This document shows, one piece after another, positions 44,243 to 52,637 of a stretch of DNA of 64,000 bases (within the stretch, counting starts at the first letter, position 1; each line of letters opens with the position of its first letter). The DNA lies in NCBI RefSeq assembly GCF_902150045.1, contig NZ_CABFVU010000001.1:1240001-1304000 (forward strand), given 5' to 3'. The position numbers and the translations under genes are program-made. Below the pieces are notes generated by a model, which saw only the letters and a program-made list of their open reading frames with translations, searched no databases and was not told the DNA's origin. Source of the DNA: Chitinophaga polysaccharea. GTDB lineage: Bacteria; Bacteroidota; Bacteroidia; Chitinophagales; Chitinophagaceae.

Positions 44243-46354
44243 TCAGGAAATTTTACTCCAGATAGATTTACTTCTCTGGGCGGCCAAAAATTCTTTTAAT
44301 GCCTGATTCTGAGGCAAAAGCAGATCGGTATCTTCTTCGAGGATCTTTTCAGCGCTGGCGCGGGCGGCATCCAGGATCGGTTTGTCTGCCACAATATCTG
44401 CCAGTTTAAAGTCCAGCACCCCGCTCTGGCGGGTGCCTTCAATATCGCCGGGGCCTCTCAGTTCCATGTCTTTCTCCGAAATAATGAAACCGTCGTTGGT
44501 TTGCACCATTACGTTGATCCGTTCCCGGGAATCCTGGCTTAATTTATTGCCTGTCATGAGTATACAGAACGACTGCTCCGCTCCGCGTCCAACCCTTCCG
44601 CGCAACTGGTGGAGCTGCGACAGCCCGAAACGCTCTGTGCTTTCTATCACCATTACCGAGGCATTGGGCACATTCACCCCTACTTCTATAACAGTGGTGG
44701 CCACCATGATATTGGTGTCTCCGGTAACAAAGCGGTGCATATTGGTCTGCCGCTGCTCTGCCGGCTGGCGGCCATGCACCATACTGATATAAAACTGCGG
44801 TTCGGGAAAGAAGGCCTTTACTTCTTCATATCCTTTCATCAGGTTTTCATAGTCCAGCTTCTCAGAATCTTCGATCAGCGGGTACACAATGTAAGCCTGT
44901 CTTCCTTTCTTCACTTCTTCCTTAATAAAATCCATTACCTGCGGGCGCTGGTATTCTGTACGGTGAACGGTGGTAATAGGTTTACGCCCCGGGGGCATTT
45001 CATCGATCACCGATACGTCGAGATCGCCGTAGATGGTCATAGCCAGTGTTCTTGGTATAGGCGTTGCCGTCATAACAAGAATATGCGGCGGGATAGTATT
45101 TTTTTCCCATAGGCGTGCCCGTTGTGCCACTCCAAAGCGGTGCTGTTCATCCACGATGGCCATTCCAAGGTTTTTGAACTCCACTTCTTTTTCCAGGAGG
45201 GCATGCGTACCTACCAGGATATCGATACTGCCGTCGAGCGCGCCAGCCAGGATCTGCCTGCGCGCTTTGCCTTTGATGCTGCCGGTTAGCAGGGCTACTT
45301 TTACATCCATACGTTCCAGCAACTCAGAGATCCCTTTGAAGTGCTGCTGCGAGAGGATTTCCGTGGGCGCCATTAAACAGGCCTGGAAGCCGTTGTCTTT
45401 TGCCAGCAGCATGGTGAGCAGGGCCACCATTGTTTTACCGCTGCCTACATCTCCCTGCAGGAGGCGGTTCATCTGCCGTCCGTGCACAGTATCAGTACGT
45501 ATTTCTTTCAATACTCTTTTCTGTGCGCCTGTTAAAGAAAAGGGAAGATGATTGTTGTAGAATTCATTAAAAGATTCGCCCACGGCGCCAAATACAAATC
45601 CATGCGATTGCTTGTGCCTTTTGAGTTTTAGCCTGCATATGCGGATTTGTGCAATAAACAGTTCTTCAAATTTCAGGCGTCGCTGTGCCTGTCGCGCATC
45701 ATCTTCGCTGGCAGGCATGTGTATCCTGAAATAAGCCATAGACCTTGGCATGAGCCTATACTGCTGCAATATATCCAGCGGGATGTTTTCCCTGATCTCC
45801 AGGGGAGATAATTGTTCCAGCAGGTTCTTCGTCAGTTTTCCTATAGCCTTGGCCGTTAGTCCCCGGGCTTTGAGCTTTTCTGTGGTATAATAAACCGGCT
45901 CCAGGAATTGTTTGCCCGTAGCTATTTCTTCAGTAAGCAGATCCAGCTCCGGATGTGCCAGCTGGGTAACGCCATTAAATACAGAGATCCTGCCGAACAC
46001 AAGGTAAGCCACATTTTCGCGGAGCGATTTCTGCATCCATTGCCAGCCCTGGAACCATACCAGGTCAATGGTACCGGTTTCGTCTTTAAAGGTGGCCACT
46101 AACCTTTTCGACCTGTTTTCGCCCATTACTACCATGTTCACGATCTTTCCGCGGATCTGCACAAAATCTTCATAGCCACTGAGGGAAGCTATTTTATCGA
46201 TCCTGGTACGGTCCACATAGCGGAAAGGAAAATATTGCAGCAGGTCGCCGAAGGTATATACTTTGATTTCCTTACGCAGCAGTTCTCCTTTCTGCGGACC
46301 CACTCCTTTCAGGTATTCTATCGGATTGGATAATATGGCGGTAAAAGTAGAAAT
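44243..46354 (-). CDS. recG: ATP-dependent DNA helicase RecG (start codon unclear)
   Basis: About 703 residues. The wedge/OB domain begins [17 protein letters not shown]. Walker A is [14 protein letters not shown], the DEXH-type box [11 protein letters not shown], motif [12 protein letters not shown], motif [15 protein letters not shown] and motif [13 protein letters not shown]. It remodels stalled replication forks. The start is a problem: the frame is open back to an ATG at 46495 inside the citrate synthase gene, but that extension crosses the gltA terminator. No ATG, GTG or TTG lies in frame between the terminator and the conserved domain. The ATT at 46354 is placed as the most reasonable start; ATA at 46336 or 46360 are alternatives. 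Confidence 0.85.
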   Translation of the reverse strand: MSTFTAILSNPIEYLKGVGPQKGELLRKEIKVYTFGDLLQYFPFRYVDRTRIDKIASLSGYEDFVQIRGKIVNMVVMGENRSKRLVATFKDETGTIDLVWFQGWQWMQKSLRENVAYLVFGRISVFNGVTQLAHPELDLLTEEIATGKQFLEPVYYTTEKLKARGLTAKAIGKLTKNLLEQLSPLEIRENIPLDILQQYRLMPRSMAYFRIHMPASEDDARQAQRRLKFEELFIAQIRICRLKLKRHKQSHGFVFGAVGESFNEFYNNHLPFSLTGAQKRVLKEIRTDTVHGRQMNRLLQGDVGSGKTMVALLTMLLAKDNGFQACLMAPTEILSQQHFKGISELLERMDVKVALLTGSIKGKARRQILAGALDGSIDILVGTHALLEKEVEFKNLGMAIVDEQHRFGVAQRARLWEKNTIPPHILVMTATPIPRTLAMTIYGDLDVSVIDEMPPGRKPITTVHRTEYQRPQVMDFIKEEVKKGRQAYIVYPLIEDSEKLDYENLMKGYEEVKAFFPEPQFYISMVHGRQPAEQRQTNMHRFVTGDTNIMVATTVIEVGVNVPNASVMVIESTERFGLSQLHQLRGRVGRGAEQSFCILMTGNKLSQDSRERINVMVQTNDGFIISEKDMELRGPGDIEGTRQSGVLDFKLADIVADKPILDAARASAEKILEEDTDLLLPQNQALKEFLAAQRSKSIWSKIS

Positions 46355-46384
46355 GGCTATTTCTTTTTGGTGAACAACAAAAAT

Positions 46385-46419
46385 AAAAAAGGCAAATGGT
46401 AAAAATTCACCACTTGCCT
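46385..46419 (-). terminator. Intrinsic terminator of the citrate synthase gene
   Basis: On the minus strand AGGCAAGTGGT pairs with ACCATTTGCCT (one G-U pair) and runs into TTTTTTATTTTTG. It lies inside the reading frame that would extend recG upstream, so it limits where recG can start. Confidence 0.8.
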
Positions 46420-46446
46420 CTTTTACTAAAAAAACAATTATTAAAA

Positions 46447-47772
46447 CTATTCGGCTATTGCATCTACTTTTCCTTCCACGAACTGTTTCATCCATTCGGT
46501 GGTAACAGATTTCGGTCTTTCCAGGGAAAGCCCGAGCGCCCTGTCCCAGCAGAGGGAAGCCAGTACGCCTAATGCGCGGGACACACCAAACAATACGGTG
46601 TAGAATTCATATTCAACAAGACCGTAGTGTACCAGCAATGCGCCGGAATGGGCGTCTACATTGGGCCATGGGTTTTTCACTTTACCCAGGTCCTGCAGGA
46701 TCGGTGGAACGGTTTCATACACCTGCCATACAATTTTCACCAGTTCATCATCGGGCAGGTGTTTTTTGGCGAACTCCATTTGTGCGGTGAAGCGTGGATC
46801 TGTTTTGCGCAGTACAGCATGACCATAGCCTGGTACTACTTTACCTTCGGCTAAAGTTTTACGCACGTATGCTTCGATTTGCTCTTTGGTAGGAACGCCA
46901 CCACCCAGTTCTTCGCGCATCTGGAGGATCCATTTGATCACTTCCTGGTTAGCGAGGCCGTGTAAAGGACCGGCAAGGCCGTTCATACCGGCTGCGAAAG
47001 AGAGATAAGCATCACTAAGTGCGGAGCCTACGAGGTGCGTCGTGTGTGCGCTCACGTTACCACCTTCGTGGTCGGCGTGGATCACCATGTAAAGACGCAT
47101 CAATTCTTTGAACCCTTCATCAGAGTAACCGAGCATGTGTGCAAAGTTACCGGCCCAGTCGAGCATGCCGTTTGGCTGAATATGCTGACCACCTTTGTAT
47201 TTGCGGCGGTAAACATATGCTGCAATACGCGGCAGACGGGCAATGAGGTTCATGGTATCCTCATAGGTGTAGCTCCAATAATCTTTTTTATTTATTCCCT
47301 CAGCGTAAGCATGTGCGAAAGAGGATTCTGTTTGCAGGGCCATGATACCCACGTTGAACATGGTCATGGGATGCGCGGTGATGGGCAGCGCTTCAATAGC
47401 ATCAAAAACATGGTTGGGTACATGAGAACGGCGGCCCCACATACTGGACAGATATTGTACATCTGCTTCTGTAGGCAATTCTCCGATCAGCATCAGGTAA
47501 AATAAGCCTTCAGGTAATGGCTCTGCGCCACCTGGCGCTTTTGGTAAATGTTCCCTTAATTCCGGGATGGAATATCCACGAAAACGGATTCCTTCATTGG
47601 CATCCAGCAGGGAAGTTTCCGTTACCAGGCCGGTGATGCCGCGCATACCCTGATAAACCTGTGCCAGTGTTACGTCCTCAATTTTCTTGGTGCCGTGATT
47701 CTTTACCAGGTCTTTTACTTCAATGTTAAGTTCATCTGCTTTAACCTTGAATTTCTCTTTTATGTACCCCAT
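46447..47772 (-). CDS. gltA: Citrate synthase, mitochondrial-like type
   Basis: About 441 residues from [15 protein letters not shown]; a longer frame starts at 47802. It condenses oxaloacetate and acetyl-CoA in the TCA cycle. Conserved blocks are [18 protein letters not shown] near residue 235, [18 protein letters not shown] near 267 with the catalytic His, [14 protein letters not shown] near 321 with the second His, and [11 protein letters not shown] near 375 with the catalytic Asp. These blocks are strikingly close to animal mitochondrial citrate synthase as I remember it, more than to E. coli GltA. It has its own promoter box and terminator. Confidence 0.93.
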   Translation of the reverse strand: MGYIKEKFKVKADELNIEVKDLVKNHGTKKIEDVTLAQVYQGMRGITGLVTETSLLDANEGIRFRGYSIPELREHLPKAPGGAEPLPEGLFYLMLIGELPTEADVQYLSSMWGRRSHVPNHVFDAIEALPITAHPMTMFNVGIMALQTESSFAHAYAEGINKKDYWSYTYEDTMNLIARLPRIAAYVYRRKYKGGQHIQPNGMLDWAGNFAHMLGYSDEGFKELMRLYMVIHADHEGGNVSAHTTHLVGSALSDAYLSFAAGMNGLAGPLHGLANQEVIKWILQMREELGGGVPTKEQIEAYVRKTLAEGKVVPGYGHAVLRKTDPRFTAQMEFAKKHLPDDELVKIVWQVYETVPPILQDLGKVKNPWPNVDAHSGALLVHYGLVEYEFYTVLFGVSRALGVLASLCWDRALGLSLERPKSVTTEWMKQFVEGKVDAIAE

Positions 47773-47816
47773 TTTACTGCTATTGTTATGTAATGAAAAC
47801 AAAATCGATCAATAGT

Positions 47817-47824
47817 CAAAAGTA
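47817..47824 (-). promoter_or_regulatory. Promoter -7 box TACTTTTG for gltA
   Basis: A perfect TAnnTTTG on the minus strand, 44 nt before the ATG at 47772. Confidence 0.6.
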
Positions 47825-48225
47825 ATGATTTGTTAACGAAGTTACCACCATTTAGTGGTATTTAATGCCAAATTAACAACGATCTGCGTATGAAAAACAG
47901 GAGCCATATTGCCGCGGCGCATCTACTTAATTATATAATTATAACCATCTTACAAATGAAAAATATTGAATATTTATAGAGACGTTAAAGAAATGTAAAA
48001 TTTTCAGAATGAATTGAAAATTTTGAAAGAAAAAATCTTTGAAATAAATTTATTAAGAGATGAGAAATGTATTTTTATCCTGAAGAGAACTTCCCGGGAA
48101 AATGCCGGGGAACGGTAGATCCAGCTTTTCATAAATAGGATGACAACAGCATTGTACCAGGTACAACTTATACGATACCTGCAGAAAGAAAGTGATAAGA
48201 TATAGATACGTCATATCTTATAGGT

Positions 48226-48280
48226 ACGGGGTATATACGGCGTAAGTATGGCGTAAATATGAGTTAAATATGGGTTAACC
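48226..48280. repeat. Five degenerate 11-bp tandem repeats
   Basis: Units read ACGGGGTATAT, ACGGCGTAAGT, ATGGCGTAAAT, ATGAGTTAAAT and ATGGGTTAACC, in exact 11-bp register. They end 23 bp before the stop codon of the LptF/G gene. The helical spacing could present repeated protein-binding sites on one face of DNA. Confidence 0.65.
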
Positions 48281-48303
48281 AGGGAGTATCCATGCTTTAT
48301 CCA

Positions 48304-49383
48304 TCACTTCGGCGCCCTGCGGTACAGGTAAAATGCCAGCCCGCCGAACAGCATATTCGGGATCCACACTGCCAGCAGCGGGTTCAGGTCTGCTTTTACA
48401 GAAAACACCGTAGCGAATTGCAGGAATATAATATAGCTTGCACTGATAACGATACCTACCGCCAGGTGTAATCCGCTTCCTCCCCTTACCTTCTTGGCGG
48501 CAATAATACCCCCGATCAGCGTGAGGATCACCACGGCAAAAGCTGCCGAAGTTCTCCTGTAATATTCTACCCAATAGGTATTCAGCCCTTCCGCCCCCCG
48601 GATGCTTTCCCGCTGGATATAACGCCGGAGATCGGGAGTGGTCATGGCCTCCTGGAGGTTCTTTTCTTCCACAAGGTCTTTCGGTACCAGGGGTATTTTG
48701 AGCAGGGTATCCTGCTTGCTGGTCCAGGTTTCCTTTAAACCGTTCATGGTGCGCATGGTCACGTAATCCAGTTTCCATTTTTTGGAAGTGGAATCCCAGC
48801 TGATACGGTCGGCCTTCAGTTTGAAGGTCATGTTTTGTTTATCTACAACAGACAGCACGAAGTTGCTTCCGCTTTTATAGTTGGGGTCATAAGTGCCAAA
48901 GGTGACATAAGTGAAGCTATCGATACGGGTGGTACGGTCGTATTGCGACTTCTCATCATCATGGCTATGGAGGTATTTGTTTTCAAAGCTGGTACGGATA
49001 CGGTTTGCATTGGGAACCACCCAGTAGTTGGCCAGCCAGAGCACCCCGCCAAAAAGGAATGCACCCATCCAGTAAGGCCGCAGGAAACGGCGAAAGCTTA
49101 CGCCGGCAGCCAGGATAGCGATGATCTCCGAACGGTATGCCATCTTGGAAGTAAAGAAAATCACCGACAGGAATATAAACAGCGGGAACAGTAAAGCCAG
49201 GATGTGGGGAATAAAGCCGAAATAATAATCCACTATGATCTCATGCAGCGACAGGTGGTGCTTCATGAAGTCGTCCACCTTTTCCGTAGTGTCTATCACC
49301 ACAGAAATCAATAGGAATATCATCAGGGAATAAATGAAAGTACCTATGAGCTTACGTAAAATGTACCAGTCAATTTTAGTCAT
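48304..49383 (-). CDS. LptF/LptG family LPS-transport permease
   Basis: 359 residues. Transmembrane helices lie at about 13-33, 55-78 and 100-120 near the N-terminus and at about 278-298, 305-325 and 330-350 near the C-terminus, flanking a periplasmic beta-jellyroll segment. This is the LptF/LptG layout. The N-terminus MTKIDWYILRKLIGTFIYSL is typical of Bacteroidota members. It is part of the LptB2FG ABC machine that extracts LPS from the inner membrane; lptB is not nearby. It lies 39 nt downstream of tgt on the same strand. Confidence 0.88.
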   Translation of the reverse strand: MTKIDWYILRKLIGTFIYSLMIFLLISVVIDTTEKVDDFMKHHLSLHEIIVDYYFGFIPHILALLFPLFIFLSVIFFTSKMAYRSEIIAILAAGVSFRRFLRPYWMGAFLFGGVLWLANYWVVPNANRIRTSFENKYLHSHDDEKSQYDRTTRIDSFTYVTFGTYDPNYKSGSNFVLSVVDKQNMTFKLKADRISWDSTSKKWKLDYVTMRTMNGLKETWTSKQDTLLKIPLVPKDLVEEKNLQEAMTTPDLRRYIQRESIRGAEGLNTYWVEYYRRTSAAFAVVILTLIGGIIAAKKVRGGSGLHLAVGIVISASYIIFLQFATVFSVKADLNPLLAVWIPNMLFGGLAFYLYRRAPK

Positions 49384-49422
49384 GACCCCAAAGATATTAG
49401 TTTATTTTATAGTCCAGGCTTT

Positions 49423-50553
49423 TTACAACCGTGTTTTCAGCTGTGCTATCATCCCGGTTTTCCAGGTAGAGAAAGTGCCGGCCAGTATTTGTTTACGGGC
49501 TTCCTTCACCAGTTCCAGGTAAAATGCCAGGTTGTGGATACTGGCTAATGTCATGCCTAAAATTTCCCCGGCTACAAACAGGTGTCGCAGGTAAGCTTTT
49601 GAATAGGCACTGGTAGCAAAGCAGGGACTGTTGGCATCGATGGGGCTGAAATCGGTGGCCCATTTCTTATTGCGGATATTCACTACCCCGTTCCAGGTGA
49701 ACAACATACCATTACGTCCATTGCGGGTAGGCATCACACAATCGAACATATCTATACCCAGGGAAATGTTTTCCAGGATATTCCAGGGGGTTCCCACGCC
49801 CATGAGGTAACGGGGTTTCTCTGCCGGCAGGGATTCACATACCAGTCCGCACATTTCGTACATTTCATTTTCCGGCTCTCCTACACTGAGGCCACCAATG
49901 GCGTTGCCGGCGCAGTTGTGGGAAGCGATATATTCAGCCGATGCTTTACGGAGATCTTTATAGGTGCTGCCCTGCACAATAGGGAACAGGGTTTGTTCAT
50001 GACCGTAGGCAGGCTCGGTATCATTGAGACGTTTGATGCAGCGGTCGAGCCAGCGGTGCGTAAGCTCCATCGACTTACGTGCATAGCGGTATTCCGACGG
50101 GTAGGGCGGGCATTCATCAAAGGCCATAATAATATCGGCCCCGATGGTGCGCTGGATATCCATCACATTTTCAGGGGTGAAAAGGTGGCGGGAGCCGTCG
50201 ATATGCGACTGGAACACCACGCCTTCTTCCTTGATCTTACGGTTGGCAGCCAGGGAAAACACCTGGTAACCGCCGCTATCCGTAAGGATGGGCCGGTTCC
50301 AGCCATTGAACTTATGCAGGCCTCCGGCGAGTGATAATACTTCCAGGCCGGGTCTCAGGTACAGGTGATAGGTGTTGCCAAGAATGATCTGGGCCTGTAC
50401 ATCTGCACGCAGCTGTTCCTGCGTAACAGCTTTTACGCTGCCCACAGTACCTACCGGCATAAAAATGGGCGTTTCTATTTCCCCGTGGGCAGTGGTGATC
50501 TTCCCGGCCCTGGCATTACTGCCGCTGTCTGTAGTTATCAGTTCAAAATTCAC
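49423..50553 (-). CDS. tgt: tRNA-guanine(34) transglycosylase
   Basis: 376 residues. It exchanges guanine for preQ1 at the wobble position of GUN-anticodon tRNAs. Catalytic blocks are ILTDSGGYQVFS near residue 88, MAFDECPPYPSEYRYA near 143, GGLSVGEP near 220, and FDCVMPTRNGRNGMLFT near 265 with the nucleophilic Asp. The zinc site is unusual: the CxCxxC positions read SPCFAT, so only one of three cysteines remains, while the later His is present (IHNLAFY). The start is GTG at 50553, as the nearby ATG at 50557 is out of frame. It is first in an operon with lptF/G. Confidence 0.93.
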   Translation of the reverse strand: MNFELITTDSGSNARAGKITTAHGEIETPIFMPVGTVGSVKAVTQEQLRADVQAQIILGNTYHLYLRPGLEVLSLAGGLHKFNGWNRPILTDSGGYQVFSLAANRKIKEEGVVFQSHIDGSRHLFTPENVMDIQRTIGADIIMAFDECPPYPSEYRYARKSMELTHRWLDRCIKRLNDTEPAYGHEQTLFPIVQGSTYKDLRKASAEYIASHNCAGNAIGGLSVGEPENEMYEMCGLVCESLPAEKPRYLMGVGTPWNILENISLGIDMFDCVMPTRNGRNGMLFTWNGVVNIRNKKWATDFSPIDANSPCFATSAYSKAYLRHLFVAGEILGMTLASIHNLAFYLELVKEARKQILAGTFSTWKTGMIAQLKTRL

Positions 50554-50572
50554 TCATCGATATTTCAGGCCG

Positions 50573-50580
50573 CAAAGATA
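50573..50580 (-). promoter_or_regulatory. Promoter -7 box TATCTTTG for tgt-lptF/G
   Basis: A perfect TAnnTTTG on the minus strand, 19 nt before the GTG start at 50553. Confidence 0.6.
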
Positions 50581-50688
50581 TTGAAATGAAGTGAAGATCA
50601 GCGCGGGGGAAGAAGCGGCTGGTTGGGTTGCCGGGAAGCCCCTGTGCAATGTTCATAATTAATTCTTTTACAGATAATAAAAATATTA

Positions 50689-50696
50689 TATTTTTG
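50689..50696 (+). promoter_or_regulatory. Promoter -7 box TATTTTTG for the GT2 gene
   Basis: A perfect TAnnTTTG 8 nt before the ATG at 50705, giving a predicted leader of only a few nucleotides. Confidence 0.55.
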
Positions 50697-50704
50697 CCAG
50701 CATT

Positions 50705-51838
50705 ATGGACCATTTGGGTGAAATTGCCTTATACTTTTTTGCTGCCGTAGCAGGGATACAAATCATTTATTTTCTCTTTGTATTTTCCCGGGTAGCTTTT
50801 TATAGACGTAAATTTGACCTGGACCACACACCGGACGGGCCTTTTTCAGTGATCATCTGTGCTAAGGATGAAGAATTGAACCTGCAGAAGAATTTGCCGG
50901 GGGTATTGCAGCAGCGGTATCACCATCATATGAAACCGGAGTACGAGGTGATCGTGGTGAACGATAACTCCGAAGACGATACCAAGTATTACCTGCGCTC
51001 TATTGAGCCGGGTTATCCTCACTACCGGCATATCGAGATCAAGCAGCCCGCGAAATTTATTCCCGGTAAGAAATACCCGCTTTCCATCGGTTTGAAAGGC
51101 GCCCGGTTTGAAAATGTACTGCTTACGGACGCCGATTGCAAACCTGGCAGCACCTACTGGCTTTCCCTGATGAGCCAGGGCTTTACAGACAAGAAGGAAA
51201 TTGTACTTGGATACGGCGCCTATCATAAAAAGCCGGGGTTCCTGAATAAGATCATCCGGTATGAAACCTTCTTCAGCGCGCTACAGCACCTTTCCTTCGC
51301 CATGAGCGGCATGCCCTATATGGGAGTAGGCCGTAACCTGGCCTATAAAAGAGAACTTTTCTTTAAACATAAAGGTTTTACAAGCCACCAGCACCTCGCC
51401 AGCGGCGATGACGACCTGTTTGTAAACACAGCGGCCAACAGGAAAAATGTAGGCGTGGTGATCGACAAACAGGCTTTCACTTACTCAGAACCTAAGCTGA
51501 GCTGGAAAAGCTGGTTCCGGCAAAAAACCAGGCATATGTCTACCGGCAAGCATTACCGCTTCAGCCACAAGTTTGTGCTGGGACTATTTTCACTGACGCA
51601 TTTCCTCTTTTACCCGGCCTTTATTTTCGCGCTGTTCTTTCCGCCGCCCATCCTCTGGTATGTGCTGGGAATTTTCGGAGGTAAAGTATTGATACAGTCC
51701 ATTATTACTTATTCCGCCATGCGCAGGCTGGATGAAAGCGACCTGTTTAAATTCAGCTGGCTGATGGACATTTTCATGGTATTGTATTATATCATTTTTA
51801 CCCCTGCCCTGTTCTTCAGGTCCAAAAACAAATGGTAG
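50705..51838 (+). CDS. Membrane-anchored family 2 glycosyltransferase
   Basis: 377 residues. One N-terminal transmembrane helix (about 6-28) precedes a cytoplasmic GT-A domain with FSVIICAKDEELNL near 48, VIVVNDNSEDDT near 80, the DXD-type LLTDADCKPGS near 137 and a GDDDLF acceptor-site motif near 238. Two or three C-terminal helices (about 295-365) follow. It transfers a sugar from a nucleotide donor to a lipid-linked or envelope glycan; the precise substrate is unknown. It stands alone, 53 nt upstream of rsmG. Confidence 0.87.
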   Translation: MDHLGEIALYFFAAVAGIQIIYFLFVFSRVAFYRRKFDLDHTPDGPFSVIICAKDEELNLQKNLPGVLQQRYHHHMKPEYEVIVVNDNSEDDTKYYLRSIEPGYPHYRHIEIKQPAKFIPGKKYPLSIGLKGARFENVLLTDADCKPGSTYWLSLMSQGFTDKKEIVLGYGAYHKKPGFLNKIIRYETFFSALQHLSFAMSGMPYMGVGRNLAYKRELFFKHKGFTSHQHLASGDDDLFVNTAANRKNVGVVIDKQAFTYSEPKLSWKSWFRQKTRHMSTGKHYRFSHKFVLGLFSLTHFLFYPAFIFALFFPPPILWYVLGIFGGKVLIQSIITYSAMRRLDESDLFKFSWLMDIFMVLYYIIFTPALFFRSKNKW

Positions 51839-51879
51839 CCAGCATAGGCAAATAGCTTCCTGCTTATTTGCTTTTGCTT

Positions 51880-51887
51880 TACTTTTG
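51880..51887 (+). promoter_or_regulatory. Promoter -7 box TACTTTTG for rsmG
   Basis: A perfect TAnnTTTG separated from the ATG at 51892 by CCGC only, so a leaderless mRNA is predicted. Confidence 0.55.
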
Positions 51888-51891
51888 CCGC

Positions 51892-52521
51892 ATGGAGATT
51901 ATTTTAAAGTATTTCAGCGACTTTACACCGGAACAGCTGTCGCAGTTTGAGGCCCTGCAGGGATTATACCAGGAATGGAACGAGAAGATCAATGTGATAT
52001 CCCGTAAAGATATAGATGCCTTGTATGAAAAACACGTATTACACTCTCTCAGTATAGCTGCTATCGCAGATTTCCAGCCCGGTACCCAGATCCTTGACCT
52101 GGGCACGGGCGGCGGGTTTCCCGGCATTCCCCTGGCCATCTTTTTCCCCGAAGTACAGTTTCACCTGGTAGATTCCATCGGTAAAAAAATCAAGGTGGTG
52201 GAAGGGGTAGCGGAAGCGTTGCAACTGAAAAACGTCACTGCGGCGCATAGCCGGGTGGAAGATATCAAAAACCGGAAATTCGATATTGTGGTATCGCGTG
52301 CGGTGGCTCCCCTTGGAGACCTGTGGCGCTGGAGCAAACATTTAATAAAGAAACCCACTGTGCCGGGTAAGCAATTTGAAAAGGGGCTTATATGCCTCAA
52401 AGGCGGTGACCTGGCCCAGGAAATCTCAGATAGCGGTTTAAAACCGCGCCTGGTAAAGGTGTATGATATTTTCCCGGAGGAAAGTTTTAAGGAGAAGTTC
52501 GTGGTATTGGCTAAGAGCTAA
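51892..52521 (+). CDS. rsmG: 16S rRNA (guanine(527)-N7)-methyltransferase RsmG
   Basis: About 209 residues from MEIILKYFSDFTPEQLSQF. Family blocks are YQEWNEKINVISRKD near residue 24, HSLSIAAIADFQPGTQILDLGTGGGFPGIPLAI (two adjacent motifs, near 45-80), HLVDSIGKKIKVVE near 90, and VVSRAVAPL near 133. It methylates G527 in the 530 loop of 16S rRNA. The last codons (VVLAKS) lie in a sequence that was tandemly duplicated into the 3' junction with the convergent CDF gene. Confidence 0.93.
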   Translation: MEIILKYFSDFTPEQLSQFEALQGLYQEWNEKINVISRKDIDALYEKHVLHSLSIAAIADFQPGTQILDLGTGGGFPGIPLAIFFPEVQFHLVDSIGKKIKVVEGVAEALQLKNVTAAHSRVEDIKNRKFDIVVSRAVAPLGDLWRWSKHLIKKPTVPGKQFEKGLICLKGGDLAQEISDSGLKPRLVKVYDIFPEESFKEKFVVLAKS

Positions 52522-52637
52522 AACCCCGGTCTGCAGTGCAGGATGGCGGATGCCCAACGTTTCCGCCGGTGTATTGGCTAAGATCCAAATCCTGTTTCCA
52601 GTGTGGAGTGGCGGATGCCCAGGTGCTCCAGTTCATG
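52504..52637. repeat. Imperfect 67-bp tandem duplication at the rsmG/CDF gene-end junction
   Basis: GTATTGGCTAAGA at 52504 and again at 52571, and GGCGGATGCCCA at 52545 and 52610, mark two 67-bp units. The first unit carries the real end of rsmG plus a fossil of the CDF C-terminus, reading in reverse P-A-E-T-L-G-I-R-H-P-A-L-Q-T-G-V against the real H-E-L-E-H-L-G-I-R-H-S-T-L-E-T-G-F. The second carries the real CDF end plus a fossil of the rsmG end (VLAKI). Confidence 0.75.

Larger units (their letters stand above)
47773..48303. other. 531-bp non-coding region upstream of gltA
   Basis: No coding potential recognised. From left to right it holds the gltA promoter box at 47817-47824 and a palindrome AAAATTTTC/GAAAATTTT at 47997-48024. 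These are followed by a palindrome ATAAGATAT/ATATCTTAT at 48195-48221 and five degenerate 11-bp tandem repeats at 48226-48280. It also takes the 3' end of lptF/G. It is the largest gene-free stretch in the window and may contain a small RNA or regulatory sites. Confidence 0.5.

Noticed and set aside
48226..48280. The 11-bp repeats as replication-origin iterons
   Set aside because: No DnaA boxes, no rep or dnaA gene nearby, and the units are degenerate.
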